From assembly GCA_001642005.1 (NCBI GenBank), contig LWCA01000417.1:1-28430 (forward strand): a DNA stretch of 28,430 nucleotides. Direction: 5' to 3'. Of this stretch, positions 1 through 11,559 are shown piece after piece (positions within the stretch are counted from its first letter, which is position 1; each line of letters begins with the position of its first letter). Below the pieces are notes generated by a model. The model had not been told where the DNA came from. It did no database searches and worked only from the letters and a program-made list of their open reading frames with translations. A program made the position numbers and the translations under genes. Origin of the DNA: Intoshia linei (Eukaryota > Orthonectida > Rhopaluridae).

Positions 1-1004
1 TATTATGATACAATTATCATGAAAAAAAATTTCCCGAATATATTGTAAAAGATTTATTTAATTTGTGCTTCTTAAAAATGACTTAAAAGTTATTTTAACA
101 AAAAATATTTAATAAATTTTGGTATATTATGGAATCTCTGTATTGACCATATTTATTGCAAACATGACTAACAAGATCGTGAATGTCTTGTATTTGAATG
201 AATTTATTATATTGTAAATAACCAGAATTCGAGAAATTAAATCGTTAATAAAATCAAAAAAAAATTGAGCTAGAAACAAATTTAAAAACATAAACTGTAT
301 AACTAAACATGGAGAACAGTATTATAAAGACGGTATCACGTTTAAAAGCTCAAACGCCGATTTCCGTTAAAATAAAGTTCAGTTTTATTTCTTCATAATA
401 TTTATACAGTGATATTTAAAATGACAAACGCAACTCGAATAGATAGCGTTAAATATTTTTGATTGCGAATTAGTTTTTATATTTTAAAAATATACACTTT
501 TAGTGTTAATTGCCCATTGATTCTTTGATGGGTGTGACACCCTAGTGTTCACCCAAAGAATATTTTTTTATCTAATTCAATTATAAATTCTAATATTAGT
601 ATATTTTTACGATCTTTTGATAGTGCGTCGGTGAACTTTAAAATTTTTGAAAATAACTAATTGGACTGTTAATGGAACATTTTATTATACGATAATTTTG
701 TTATACTTAGTAAATTTTCCAACGGTACCTATTAATAAATTAAAAAAGTAGGTCCTCATGATTGTAGACCGGGCCATTGTCCTAGTCCTTCTCCACGGCC
801 ATGGATATAAGTATAACATTAAAAAATACTAGTTTTATTACTATTATTATTTTACAGGTCATAATTACATAATTAAGTACGACTATTTATGTCTAGATTT
901 CTCTCATTGACCAACCCTACTACAATATGTATATGTGTAATACACATTGTGTATATAATGAATAATTAAGTAAAGTTTAATAACCCTATATTAACGTATT
1001 TTAG
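1..1004. other. No recognisable gene; intron or 5' flank of the golgin
   Basis: This AT-rich stretch precedes the golgin exon that opens at 1005. I read all frames and found no segment with both open frame and protein-like composition that could be joined to the GRIP exon. It is therefore either one long intron (at least 1 kb) or an intron plus unrecognised short exons. A short open tail at 1-48 ends in TAA and could be the end of another gene, but it is too short to judge. A hairpin at about 520-561 is listed separately. Confidence 0.5.
520..561. repeat. Imperfect inverted repeat (hairpin)
   Basis: The left arm attctttgatgggtg and the right arm cacccaaagaat are reverse complements except for a three-base bulge, and an inner GGGTGTGACACCCT is also self-complementary. 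It stands out from the AT-rich background by its GC content. It is probably a remnant of a small inverted-repeat element; no transcript role is supported. Confidence 0.4.
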
Positions 1005-1328
1005 AACCTTAAAGGAAACTATTTAAACGAAAAGAGAAAACTTGAAAAACGTATTTTAGATTTACGAAAAATGAAGGACGATTTAATGAAAATTTATGAA
1101 GCTACAACACAAAAATTGAATAAAGAATTGGATGAATCCAAAAAAATTATTCAGGACTTTAAAAATAAAGATGGTTTATCGCACATCCAAGTAGAATACC
1201 TGAAAGCTACTGTAATGAAGTACATGATGGGGCAAAAAAATCGTGCTTTAGTTTCAGTTATATTAACAATTTTAAAATTTACCCAAAATGAATCAGATAT
1301 TATTTTTAGACACATGTACGATTTATAA
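1005..1328 (+). CDS. GRIP-domain golgin, C-terminal exon (partial)
   Basis: This is the last exon of a trans-Golgi coiled-coil tether. A splice acceptor (tattttag) ends at 1004 and the frame is open from 1005, starting NLKGNYLNEKRKLEKR and running into a charged coiled coil, so the ATG at 1071 is internal and not the start. The terminal ~45 residues match the GRIP domain, including EYLKATVMKYMMG with the conserved Tyr at 1197-1199 that in known golgins contacts the GTPase Arl1. The sequence YMMG followed by LKF resembles golgin-245 (GOLGA4) most, but golgin-97 or GCC2 cannot be excluded. The stop is TAA at 1326-1328, with AATAAA at 1404. Upstream exons encoding the long coiled coil were not found in the window. 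In the known family, the GRIP domain recruits the tether to the trans-Golgi network. Confidence 0.82.
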   Translation, partial: NLKGNYLNEKRKLEKRILDLRKMKDDLMKIYEATTQKLNKELDESKKIIQDFKNKDGLSHIQVEYLKATVMKYMMGQKNRALVSVILTILKFTQNESDIIFRHMYDL

Positions 1329-2685
1329 ATGAAAATTAAATTTTATTCACGTTTTTTAATTCAATGGTTATTAAATTTTTAATGAGCATTTTATAATTAC
1401 AAAAATAAATTCAAGTAGTCTATTACACTAATAGACAATTTCCAACTTCTTGTCGTGCATTACAAAATTAATATCATATGAAAGTGAATTTTGAGATTTT
1501 AAGAATGAGCTATATCATTACAATAATCTAAAAGTTCCAATTTTGAGTAAACCGACAAAACGTAAATGGTTTTTAAATTTTTTTAAAAAATATATCAAAA
1601 ATATAAAACTTTGATTCTGTTTCAGGACTTATAATAATTATTTTTTGATGCAAATTCCATAATAAATACTAAATTAACTATTCTATAGGACTAATCCACC
1701 AAGAGGTAAAATATCATTATAATAATTTTATGGCAAACCTTCAACTTTTTTAAAAAATAAGGTCGTGAATCTATGTAAAAAAATTTTTGTGATGTGATGT
1801 AAGCCGTGTTAGTTTGATTTCCTATGTTCAATGATTATTAAAATGTTAAAAGGATAAATAATTTGCATGTACAGGTATAAATTTAAAATAAAAAATGTTA
1901 TTAACAATTTTAAATATAACTTATAATTTATTTTATGATGGATCTTTAAAAAAATCATTGCTCGTTATGAAATACGTTCAAGGTGATCTTAAAGTTGGGA
2001 TTATTTAATTGAGATTAGGGTTATAATAGGTTTTGTCGATGAAGGCAGATTCGTCATATCTTCCCATTTTAATTTTTTTAGTTCATACAACAAAAAATCA
2101 ATTATCTGGGCATTCATATAATAAACAACATTTGATTTTATAAACCTTTTTTTGTTCTCTAAACATAGAATAATCATTAGAATTTCCAAACCATAAATGG
2201 ATTAATAGATATCAAATAAATCTAAAAATTGACTAATTTTGTAAATTTTCTAGTATTAATAATAATATACTTTCCACATAAAACAAATTTTGTATATAAA
2301 TAAATAACACTTTGAACGATAATAAAATATGACAAAGTGACTATGTTGATAATTATTAATTTATTATATTTAAATTTGAATGAATTCATTATCTGTCTTT
2401 AATTTTTGTATAAATTATATATCATCGTGATCACCTTAAAATACAGACTTTAATGATATCATTTTTTGTACGGCTGCAAATTTCGTGTGTATTAGTGTTA
2501 TCTGAATATAATCAAATGGTTCCAATTTTTAAAATATATTAACGTTATTCATCATCATCTCTCAGTTATTCAAGTCATTATATAAATGTTTAAAACTTAT
2601 AAAGACAAGTTCAATTCATGTAAATATTTACATCTATCATATTAAAGTTATCTTGGAATATTATTTACTGTTAACATTACTTGAA
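1329..2685. other. Intergenic, golgin 3' flank to paxillin 5' flank
   Basis: AT-rich sequence with a candidate poly(A) signal AATAAA at 1404-1409 for the golgin. Apart from the minus-strand candidate exon at 2001-2158 (separate entry), no coding signal is visible. On the minus strand, a splice-bounded open block lies at roughly 2430-2515, but it does not join in frame to the 2001-2158 block. Confidence 0.4.
2001..2158 (-). other. Unassigned candidate 3' exon, minus strand
   Basis: On the minus strand a good acceptor (ttctatgtttag) ends just above 2158 and is followed by an open frame to TAA at 2001-2003. It encodes about 52 residues that include NAQIIDFLLYELKKLKW and EDMTNLPSS. The composition is more protein-like than the neighbouring spurious ORFs, and it could be the last exon of a small gene reading away from paxillin. 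I recognise no family and found no upstream exon with matching phase, so this is only a candidate. Confidence 0.2.
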
Positions 2686-4976
2686 ATGGATTCGCTAGGT
2701 GAGATTATTTTTTGAGTTGAAAGTTAACGTAAAAATTAAGATGACTTGCTGAATGATTTATTGGATGATAAGGATTCGTTTTATGAAGCTCCGGTACAAG
2801 TTATTTAATAAATTTTAAATTCAATCACTAGCAAAAATTGGTCGAAGAACAAGACGAATATGGTGTGATTCAGAAGGAGCATGTTAAACGTAAAGAATCA
2901 AATGCACAATCCAAGGTCATTAACAACCAGTTGTCCGAGATATCAAATGAACTCTTGTCAACCGTAGAGTCGCCGCTATCTGAGCCCGACTCCGACTTGG
3001 ACGCAGTAGACAATGAAATTGAAAATTTAGATACCATGTTAAAACAAATTAATATAAATACCAATACTTTAAATAAAAACAAAGTTATTTGTCCAGGATG
3101 TAATATGGAAATTTTAGGAGGTTTCAAATTAATTCCTTCATTTTAATTATACTTTATGTTTAGGTTATACAATTAAAGCTATAGATGCAATTTGGCACAG
3201 AGGTAATATTAAATATTTTAATTAAAATTATTACCAACACATTTCAGAGCATTTTGTATGTGTTCGTTGTCATACCTCATTAGTTGGAAAAATTTTTTTT
3301 GAAAAGGAAGAATCGCCTTATTGTGAAACAGACTATAAACTGCTTTTTTCTCCAAAATGTTTCAAGTGCAACATGCCCATATTGGAGGTAAGATTGTGTA
3401 TTTTGTTTACATTTTTACAGAAAGTAGTTAAAGCTCTCGGTGAATCGTGGCATCCGCACCACTTTACTTGTTTTATATGCAGCAAGGTTTTTGGCTCTGA
3501 AGGTTTTCATGAATATGAAAATAAACCATATTGCACGTATTATTTATGTAATGAACACAAAATGTAGTTATATTAGATTGCATTACACGGAATTACTTGC
3601 ACCAAAGTGTGCCTTTTGTTCTAAACCTATTATTGATAAATATATTGTTGTAATCAATAAAACGTGGCATCGGGAATGTTTCAAATGTTGGGTTTTTTTA
3701 ATCATTTCAAATTATCATTTTATATGTAGGATTGTCAGGCAGTTTTTAATAATAATCTTAAATATCACGAATTTGAGGGCGATCCGTATTGTAAAAAACA
3801 TTACGACGAAAAAATGTCAAGAATGTGTCATAGGTGCAATGGAGTCATTCAGGGAAAATTTATTGAAATTGCAGACAAAGTTTACCATCCAGAACATTTC
3901 ACGTAATTTCTTAATTTAACCTGTGTAATCTATTTACTCACTTACGCGTCACAGTATTTTTTATCAATATATTAAACGGAATGATTTTCTAGATTCTAGA
4001 CTCTATAATGTCCTGACCTTTAAAATTTTTGAAAATTAGATTTGTGAGATTTGTAAACACTAAATACATTAGGGTGTCAATATTTAAATCAATATTTACA
4101 TTTTCGATTTTTATTTTTATTCAAAATATTTGAAAAATATTGGTTGATAATATATTAAAAATTATTTTTCACCGGGAATGCGTAGATTTCTCGGGTTGAA
4201 CTATTGTATTTGTATCAACTGAAATAAGCTTTATCAGAATAATCTTTTTTTTAATTTTCGGACCGTTAATTATTTCACATTTTTGTTTTAATAAAATATT
4301 TCGGAAAACAAATATATGAAAACTAAAAATTTTTTTTGACCTTGAAGACGTCACATATTCAGATTGAAATTTTTTGTGTCTGTTAAAAAAATACAACTGT
4401 ACCACCTGTAAATTTTTTTAAATTTAAGGGTTGTTTTCATTAAAAAAAAGGGTAATTTGTGGTTTTGGCCCTGAAGAGATATTTTTTTTAAATTCTCGAA
4501 CTCGTTTGATTTTAAAAAAAGAAAACAATTGGGGTTTTGACCAGTAAAATGTGAGGTTGGGAGGTTGAAATTTATTTTACTAACACACCCAGAAAAACTG
4601 TAATTAAAATGTGGACTTTATAAAATTTTAAGACTGGTAGTTATTGAAATAAACCGTAACATACATACACAAACAAATATTGCGTAGCATATTGTATAAG
4701 TAAGGATTATTGTTAGCCCTCTAATTACATGTATATTTCATTATAATAAAATTTAATCATATTTATGTGTTGTAGACATTTAAATGTTTATTTTAATTGT
4801 TGATATTATTGATTCGTAATTGTATTTTAATATTTGCATTTACATTTAAATTTTATTTTATGTACACGGCAACATTTAGATGCACCTATTGCGGAGAATT
4901 ACTTATTGAAAAAGGATGGCAAGCATCCAAAGGAAACCCTTATTGTATTGATGATTATAAAAATATTTTCGGATAA
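2686..4976 (+). CDS. PXN: Paxillin/Hic-5/leupaxin family LIM adaptor, complete, 9 exons
   Basis: This is a focal-adhesion scaffold that in known animals binds FAK/vinculin through LD motifs and membranes/adhesions through LIM domains. Exons: 2686-2698, 2741-2799, 2832-3120, 3164-3202, 3248-3387, 3421-3536, 3577-3691, 3730-3902, 4880-4976. They join in frame to 346 aa. The N-terminus MDSLDDLLNDLLDDK is a classic LD1. A degenerate LD2-like motif (LSEISNELLSTV, residues 58-69) and an LD5-like motif (NLDTMLKQI, 89-97) follow. Four LIM domains start at Cys111 with C-x2-C-x17-H-x2-H-x2-C-x2-C spacing, and the protein ends NIFG, like vertebrate KLFG. At only ~110 residues the N-terminal region is much shorter than in vertebrate paxillin. 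Seven of the eight introns are 32-45 nt; intron 8 (3903-4879, 977 nt) holds a dispersed repeat. The ATG was chosen because LD1 begins at it. The paralogue (paxillin versus leupaxin/Hic-5) is not resolved. Confidence 0.93.
4160..4620 (+). repeat. Dispersed repeat in paxillin intron 8
   Basis: Contains aaagggtaatttgtggtttt (part of a 25-bp perfect match) and a more diverged stretch around gacgtcaca and aaattttttgtgt. Both recur in the same order, inverted, at about 11560-11900. An ORF on the minus strand inside it is not coding. No termini or target duplication were recognised. Confidence 0.6.
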
Positions 4977-5476
4977 ATATGTTTATTAATTAATTAAATG
5001 TTTATATTTTGTGTTAATTTTTATATATTTTTGTCAACTTTTGTACATAGTTTAAATCAGTTGATCTTAACTTGGTGCATTACCCAAGGGGTAGAATATA
5101 ATAATAGGTTAGACATAATTTGCTAATTTAAATAACTAACAATAAATAAATACTAAATTATATAAGTACTACGTACAAATAGCACCTAGCTCTGCCGAGG
5201 GCACTCTTTTATTATACCTAAAAAATAAATTCATGTTGAAAATCTAACTTAAAAATCTGACTATTAACTATTATCAATTCTTTAAAGGAGTGGTTCCCAA
5301 ATTTGTTTCAGGTGGAACTGTTATATAACATTACTTTTTACTTTAAAGTGAATTATTCCATCTTAATTTTTTTTGTTAACACAGGCGTAAAGAATTTAAA
5401 AACAATTATCCCATTTTTTTAATTTATTAGACAGAATGTGTGTATAATATTAAAAATAAAGTAAAAACAGTCCAAT

Positions 5477-5810
5477 CCTAAAAATTGTCATAAATAGCAT
5501 AAATTCCAAAAAAATAAAATTAGTCCAATACTAAAAATTGTCATAAAGGTGTGAGTTTTGGAAATTGAAATTTATATTATTATATGTAAAAATTGTCATA
5601 AATAGCATAAATTCCAGAAAAAATAAAATTAAGAAACCTATTTTGTCATTTTCAATGTGATGACATATATTCAGTATCAATTTAATAAATAAATCCTAAA
5701 AATTGTCATAAATAGCATAAATTCCAGAAAAAATAAAATTATAAACTATTTTGTTATTTTGAGTGTGATGATATATATTCAGAACCAATTTAATAAATAC
5801 TTACAAATAC
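5477..5810 (+). repeat. Tandem repeat, ~110-bp unit
   Basis: The block aaaaattgtcataaatagca followed by taaattccagaaaaaataaaatt occurs at about 5478, 5588 and 5698, with a truncated copy at 5532. The last two full units share their downstream halves as well (gtgatgayatatattcag and aatttaataaata), giving a period of 110 bp between 5588 and 5698. Units are diverged by point changes. It is not CRISPR-like: the units are contiguous and long, and in an animal genome. Confidence 0.8.
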
Positions 5811-6089
5811 CAATTGTGTATCAATAATTAATCAAATCTTCACTTTATAAATATTTCAGTCGAAATTTACCATTATTGCAAAAATTGTAATATAAAAATG
5901 TGTTTATACTTTTGGCCTTTTTTCTTGTTTTATAAAAAAATAATTGGAATCTCACCTATTTCGGATATCATGTTCTTTTTGAGACTCATTGAGACGTCTC
6001 ATCTTCATTATTACACATATCGGTTCTCGAATTTTGTCATTTCCCTGGAAATCACAATTACTAATTGAAATAAGAGTATTTTTGTTATA

Positions 6090-6480
6090 AGATTTGGTAA
6101 AATAGTGTTTTCCAAAAAAATATTGGAAATATGGGATTTTTTTAATAAGAGTTCATAAAATTTAATTTTTTATTTTGGTGTTGAATTAAGTAGGTTTTTG
6201 AAACAAATTTTGGAAAAACGGGATTTTTTTCATATTGGTTAGTAAATTGGATTTTTTATTTTGGGCTTGGATTAAGTGGGTTTTACTTATAAGGGTTGGT
6301 AAAATAGGATTTATCATTTTGAGGTTAGAATAAAAGAATTTTTCTAATAAGATTTGGTAAAATCGGATTTTACATTAAAATCACGGAATCGGATGAAATT
6401 GTATTCTTTTTTAATATTATTTTACATTTTTATTGTAAATTGTTAAATTGTATCAATTTAAATAATAATGTAGCGGTCTA
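6090..6480 (+). repeat. Copy of a dispersed element with tggtaaaat subrepeats
   Basis: Degenerate short subrepeats of the form tttggtaaaatnggatttt, aaaaatattggaaa and ggattttttattttg recur several times. The block ends with the 14-mer ataatgtagcggtc (6465-6478), identical to the end of a similar block at 14360-14684 inside the ACSBG intron. A reverse-complement relative lies at about 21520-21740. This is therefore an interspersed, probably transposon-derived family. Confidence 0.65.
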
Positions 6481-6744
6481 TGCTAGACTAGACTCTATGA
6501 TGTGGGGTATTATCCCAACATCTGACAACTCCCAAACTTTAGAAGCTCTAATGCTGGTATACTATAAATATCAAAAATTAACTTTATTCACTTTTGGGTG
6601 CCCTAGTTAATAAGTTAGTAGTTATCATAGAACATTGAGCCTATATATTCATTTTATAGTTTAAATCAGCACTTCCCAACCACCAGGCAGTCAACAATAT
6701 GTACAATGTACAAACTATGATTTATAAGAAATTTCTTAAAAACA

Positions 6745-6800
6745 AAAAGATGGTCGAACCCCAGAGAGGGCTCGTTACGATAGGTTCGACACTGCCCTGT
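6745..6800 (+). repeat. Fragment of a small dispersed family (copy 1)
   Basis: The stretch ending gataggttcgacactg resembles gtatggtagattcggcactg at about 20155-20215 and, in reverse complement, gaatagggtaggttcgacta at about 9250-9325. Two of the three copies are inside introns (HADH, Pumilio). The element boundaries are unknown. Confidence 0.4.
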
Positions 6801-6958
6801 GTCCGTACAAAGATAATTTGAATATTGTAAATTATGGTAAGATTTAACATTTTACAAAATTGCAATCCAATTTTTAAATTAAAATAAACTTTGTTTAAAA
6901 CGAGGCTTAAATCTAAATATTTCATTTTTTCATTTTCAAATCGTTTGACGTGTCACAA

Positions 6959-9723
6959 ATGATTAAAATGCACAATTTTAACCTTTTTAGAAAATCGATT
7001 AATTTTGCAAAGTTTTCTCAACATAAAATTGTTCAATTTCTGCACAAACCTAAATTTGATAAAATTAGACATGTGACTGTTATTGGAAGCGGACAGATGG
7101 GACACGGAATTACTCAAGTATGTTATGATTATCAGAATTAATTTAGTATCAAAAAATCGGTAAATCCTAATGGCGTGTTAAAAAATTCGACGAGCCCACT
7201 ACAAAAAGGTTCAATTTAAAATTTGATTTAAATTTAAGTGAAAATACAGTACATATAATTTGTAATAATCAAAGAACCATTTCTATAAATGTACTTTTTT
7301 ACGTTTTACCCAAAAGTAGACATTATACATTTGTGAACAAAAAAATGGAAATTTGAAAAATCTTTTAATCAAGTTTCTAATTGATGATAGAGATAACACA
7401 TCATGAAGCTTTTAAAGGTTTCCCTACATATATGTATGTGACATTTATTTGCAACATTGAGTCAACAGTTTATTAATAAATTAAAAAAATCCTTGTGGAA
7501 TTGAACTAAAAAAAGTGAAAGTAGTTTTAAAGACTAACGTTTTATGTACTATACAACCCATTGTATTCAACAACTCATGATATATTTATCCTCGATAATT
7601 TAAAGATTTAAAAATATGAATATTTTTAAGTCTTTCGTTGAATGATATTTTTTAAAGTAATTGTCAAGTTGAGAGTCTTACTTAACAAAGTAGCTTGAAT
7701 GACTAGACATTTAGATGAAACTATCAAATACATACATTTTTTTGGAAAAATGTGATTTTAAATTTTAGTGTTTCATTGAAAATTCAATAAAGACTCACAT
7801 GATTGATATAGATAAAAAAATACTTGAAAAATCTATTCTCAAAATAGAAAAGGGGATTTTGTTGAAAGCAGCAAAAATGTTTAAAGATGATAAAAATAAG
7901 GTATAAAACTGTTTTATATGAATTTTTCTAAATAATTTTAGATCAGTGATTATTTAACTGAAAAAATGAAAAATATAACAACGAGTAGTAAATTAACAGA
8001 TGATTATACAAATGAAGCTGATTTGATTATTGAAGCCACAGTTGAAAATTTAAAAGTTAAACAAGATTTATTTATGCAAATTGACTCTATTGCTAAACCG
8101 TAATAGAATTTATTAATTAGATTTTATCAGAATACTTAATTCTTCGGTTCAAGTAGGGGTTTAATTAAACTTTAACGAACCCAAAAAGTTACATTGAGAT
8201 TAAAGTTTAATTTACAAATAATTTCATGTTTAATTAAAATTTATTGAAAAAATAATTAAATCTTAAAGGATCAACATGGATCCATATCATCTAATGGTTA
8301 TTAACCTAATGGAACCGATTAAAATTTAAATTAAATTATTAGTGACGCTATATATGCAACAAATACTTCATCTTTTTTAATTTCTGCAGTTTTTAAAAAT
8401 ATCGATGATAAACGTAAATTAAATACGTGTGGAATACATTTTTTCAATCCTGCACCAATTATGAAGCTTGTAGAGGTATAATGAAATTTCAAATGAAATC
8501 TTCATAATTTTGTATAGATTATTCAAAACAATACTGATCCGGTAGTATTTTGTAAAATTGATCAACTTATTAAAGATATTGGCAAAATTGCTGTTTACCC
8601 GAAGGTTAATTTATGCATTTTTTATATTTCATTTGATATAATAAATAGGATAAACCTGGTTTTATTGTGAATAGATTACTTATTCCCTTTTTGGTTGAAG
8701 CTATGCATATGTTGGAAAGAGGTTTTTATTTTTTAATATTTTCAGTGTTTGTTAGAAAACTGAATCTGCAATGGTTCTGATTTATCTAAATTTTTTAATA
8801 GGTGACGCAACAATGGAAGACATTGATAAAGCGTTGAAGTTTGGTGCTGGCCATCCTATGGGTCCTATAAATCTTGCTGATTTGATCGGTTTGGATGTCA
8901 TCAAATTTATTTTGGACGGTAAATATTTTTATGTACATTTATCCAATTATTAATAATGATTGTATTATATATTTAATTTTGCTTTATAGTTTATTTTATA
9001 ATCTTGGGTAGCCCGTATCTGGCCGGGCAAGAAATTATGGGTTTATAGAAAATGTTTTATATTAACATAATTTATAGAGTTAATTTAACTCACTGTTGAA
9101 TTACGACTCAGTTTAATTATGCCCAGTTAAGTTCATAAAAATTAATATATCGTCATTTAAAATTAATTTTTTTAAGTATTATTTAGCCCATAAGACTACG
9201 TACCCAACCATACTGGATTGATAATGATCAATTTTACTTTAATGTATTGGATCAACAGTTCTCCCATAGTCGAACCTACCCTATTCAGTAACCTCTTCGG
9301 GAACATCGAGTCATTCATCGAATCATTTTGTATGATGGGTTTATAATAAACCAAATTGAAAATTTAGAAAAATTATATTTGTGAATATTATAATTTTCTG
9401 CCAAATTTATTTTTAAATCGTCCCCTTCAAAATTCAATTTTATCAAATTTTATTTTGGCAAAGTAGACTTCTATTCTAGCTAATCTATTTTAATCAATTC
9501 TTAACTAACTAAGTAAGTAATTAAGGATACTTACAAGTTATGAGTATCAGTTCAAGTATGCAAGATAAAATATAAATATTCAATTTACATTTATCATCTT
9601 ATTATAGGTTGGATCAGAGATTTTCCAAATGATGCATCATTTAGAAAAGTTGAATTGTTGGATAAAATGGTTAACGAAAATAAATTGGGGAAAAAGACAA
9701 AGTCTGGCTTCTACGATTATTAA
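6959..9723 (+). CDS. HADH: Short-chain 3-hydroxyacyl-CoA dehydrogenase, mitochondrial, complete, 8 exons
   Basis: Catalyses NAD-dependent oxidation of L-3-hydroxyacyl-CoA to 3-ketoacyl-CoA, the third step of mitochondrial beta-oxidation. Exons: 6959-7117, 7769-7900, 7942-8099, 8343-8475, 8518-8604, 8649-8721, 8802-8918, 9608-9723. They join in frame to 324 aa, close to the ~314 aa of the human enzyme. The first ~35 residues are basic with no acidic residue until Asp34, as expected for a matrix presequence. The Rossmann NAD motif is GSGQMG (43-48). [16 protein letters not shown] and [13 protein letters not shown] follow, with catalytic His182 and Glu194. DKPGFIVNR and a C-terminal domain with GAGHPMGP complete the fold, and the protein ends GFYDY like the family. 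The ATG at 6959 was chosen because the GTG nine bases upstream is not a likely start. Introns are 41-44 nt except for 80, 243, 651 and 689 nt. It reads as functional with no broken residue. Confidence 0.95.
9250..9325 (-). repeat. Fragment of a small dispersed family (copy 2), in HADH intron 7
   Basis: In reverse complement this reads gaatagggtaggttcgacta next to gttcccgaagaggtt, resembling the fragments at 6745-6800 and 20155-20215. The same intron (8919-9607) also has a GC-rich hairpin near 9009-9026 (gcccg...cgggc). The termini are not defined. Confidence 0.35.
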
Positions 9724-10944
9724 TTTTTACTTTATTACTTGTTAATTTATATATTTATTAAAGTTTATTTTTTAAATATATTTTAACCGATTTCGATAAT
9801 ATTTAAGAACTTATCATTTACATATCTTTTACTTATACACTAGGCCTAGTGACTAGGGTGTGCACTTTTTTAAGGAACAAAAAGTATATTTGCATATAGG
9901 TGTTTTTTGTGTGTACTGATCACGAATATGCAAAAATTAACTGACCATCAAATTGTTTATTTGATCAGTCGATCGTAGATTAGAAGAAATTAAAAGTGTC
10001 TAAGCACAAAAATTGAAAATTTTGTATTCATCATGTCATTTTGTATATCATTGACGTAATGTCAGTATTTTAATTTTTAGTTATTTATATCAGTAAATTT
10101 ATATAAAAAAATCATTCAAAATCAGAATAATCCCAAAAAATAAATTCCATTAGATTTAATAATCAGACCATAAACGGGTAGCGGCAAAGAATATTCTATC
10201 AGAAAAATTTATCTAAATAACTTTATTTTACCATATATTTGACAAAAAATATTTAAAATTGTATTTATTTTAAAAAAATGTTAATTATCATTCATCCGTT
10301 AAAATTTTTATATTAATTTGAATTAATAAAAGTAGACAGCAGATTAATATAAAATAATTCATTGCGAACAAGACGATGCGATTGAACTTTCCTTATTCAA
10401 TGTAATGATCATAATGGGAACTCTCTATCCCTAAATTTCTTTTATCTGAATAATATATCTTATATATTCTTGATAAGCTGCGATTTACTATTACTATGTT
10501 ATATATTTAAATAGATAACATGTACAATGTACATCAAATATATAATAGTATCACTGGTTTGTACTAGTTCACATAATTACCATCAGTGTTCACTTTAACG
10601 CTTCTACTCTTAGAGTCTCCCGATTTTTTAAAATACGCCGCCATATTATCTGCTACTGCATATTATTATTAAGATTTTTTCCACTGGGCACTGGAAAATT
10701 TTACAGGGTACACATGATATTATAACTACATAATGTAATAAAGATTGTGTTCTTTATTGAAAAATAATTCAAGTTCAAAAAGATTGTAATGTTTGGAGAG
10801 TTTGAAAATTTCAAGCACACCACTCAGCTGAAACCAAACAGTTTCATTCAAGCCATTAACTAATTTGTTAGTTTGAATGGGTTATTGTTTATATTATTGC
10901 ATTCTCCAAAACTAATAACATTATTTTAAAAAAAGTTAAATATT

Positions 10945-11267
10945 CAGTGGCGGATTCAAGGGGTGGAGAAGGTGCAGTTGCACCCCCTAAATTTTTAATT
11001 AATGTTTTGTAAAATAACTGAAAAAGGTTTTAATTTATTAAAAAAATATACATGGCGCATAACATTACATTTTTTTTATTTTTCGAAAAAATACAAATTT
11101 CGAAACTATTGTATAACCTTTAAATGAAATTAAAAAAGACGCTTTAAATCAAACTAGACGCCTTGATATTAAAAGAGACCCCCTAAAAATTGTTTTGCTT
11201 TGGCGAAGCTAAATATATTGTTCGCTTCGCTCGCATCCCATTAACTAGCATCTTGGATCCGCCTCTG
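10945..11267. mobile_element. MITE with CAGTGGCGGAT-type terminal inverted repeats, 323 bp
   Basis: The left end cagtggcggattcaag and the reverse complement of the right end, cagaggcggatccaag, match at 14 of 16 positions. It is more GC-rich than its surroundings at both ends, carries no ORF, and is followed by the next spacer. Flanking 8-mers (taaatatt and ttattttc) match poorly, so the target duplication is decayed or the superfamily is not hAT. The CAGTGGCGGA terminus is common in non-autonomous hAT-like elements of animals. Confidence 0.75.
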
Positions 11268-11559
11268 TTATTTTCAGGTGGAGGAAATTACAGCATTTTG
11301 TAAATTTTTTTCGATAATTATGTTCTAAATAACATTTAAGACACTCAGTAAAATAGACTTTTTTAATTCAACAAAAAGTGTCAAAAATGCATACCCATTT
11401 ATCTTAACTCATATAATATGCTATGCTATTTTTGTTTGTGTGTGTGTTCAGCTTTATTTAAATAACTATATACGTAATGTACGTATATTATCCATTTATG
11501 AATATAATGAAATTCAAACAAGTCCTAGAATTACTAAAAATTAACAAACTGATAAAGAT

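Larger units (their letters stand above)
4977..6958. other. Repeat-rich spacer between paxillin and HADH
   Basis: No gene was found. It holds a degenerate 110-bp tandem repeat (5477-5810), a block of diverged tggtaaaat-type subrepeats (6090-6480), a possible hAT-like end (gtggttcccaaattt near 5291) and a fragment shared with two introns (6745-6800). The 13-mer tgtacaatgtaca at 6700-6712 recurs elsewhere in the window. Confidence 0.6.

Noticed and set aside
3548-3576. 29-nt or 20-nt intron starting at the gtaatg at 3548 in paxillin
   Set aside because: Either gives the wrong frame. The donor at 3537 gives PYCTLHYTELLAPKC, which matches the LIM spacing.
3373-3919. Long overlapping plus-strand ORFs read as separate proteins in the paxillin region
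   Set aside because: They are exons plus read-through introns in different frames; splicing at 3388-3420 and 3537-3576 explains both.
4169-4405. Minus-strand 78-codon ORF in paxillin intron 8
   Set aside because: It falls inside a dispersed repeat and is made of low-complexity Lys/Ile/Phe sequence with no homology.
5477-5810. CRISPR-like array
   Set aside because: Units are ~110 bp, contiguous and diverged, in an animal genome with no cas genes.
10770-10915. Palindromic element around ttggagagtttgaa
   Set aside because: Arms match only partially and no target duplication is visible; below the level I can support.
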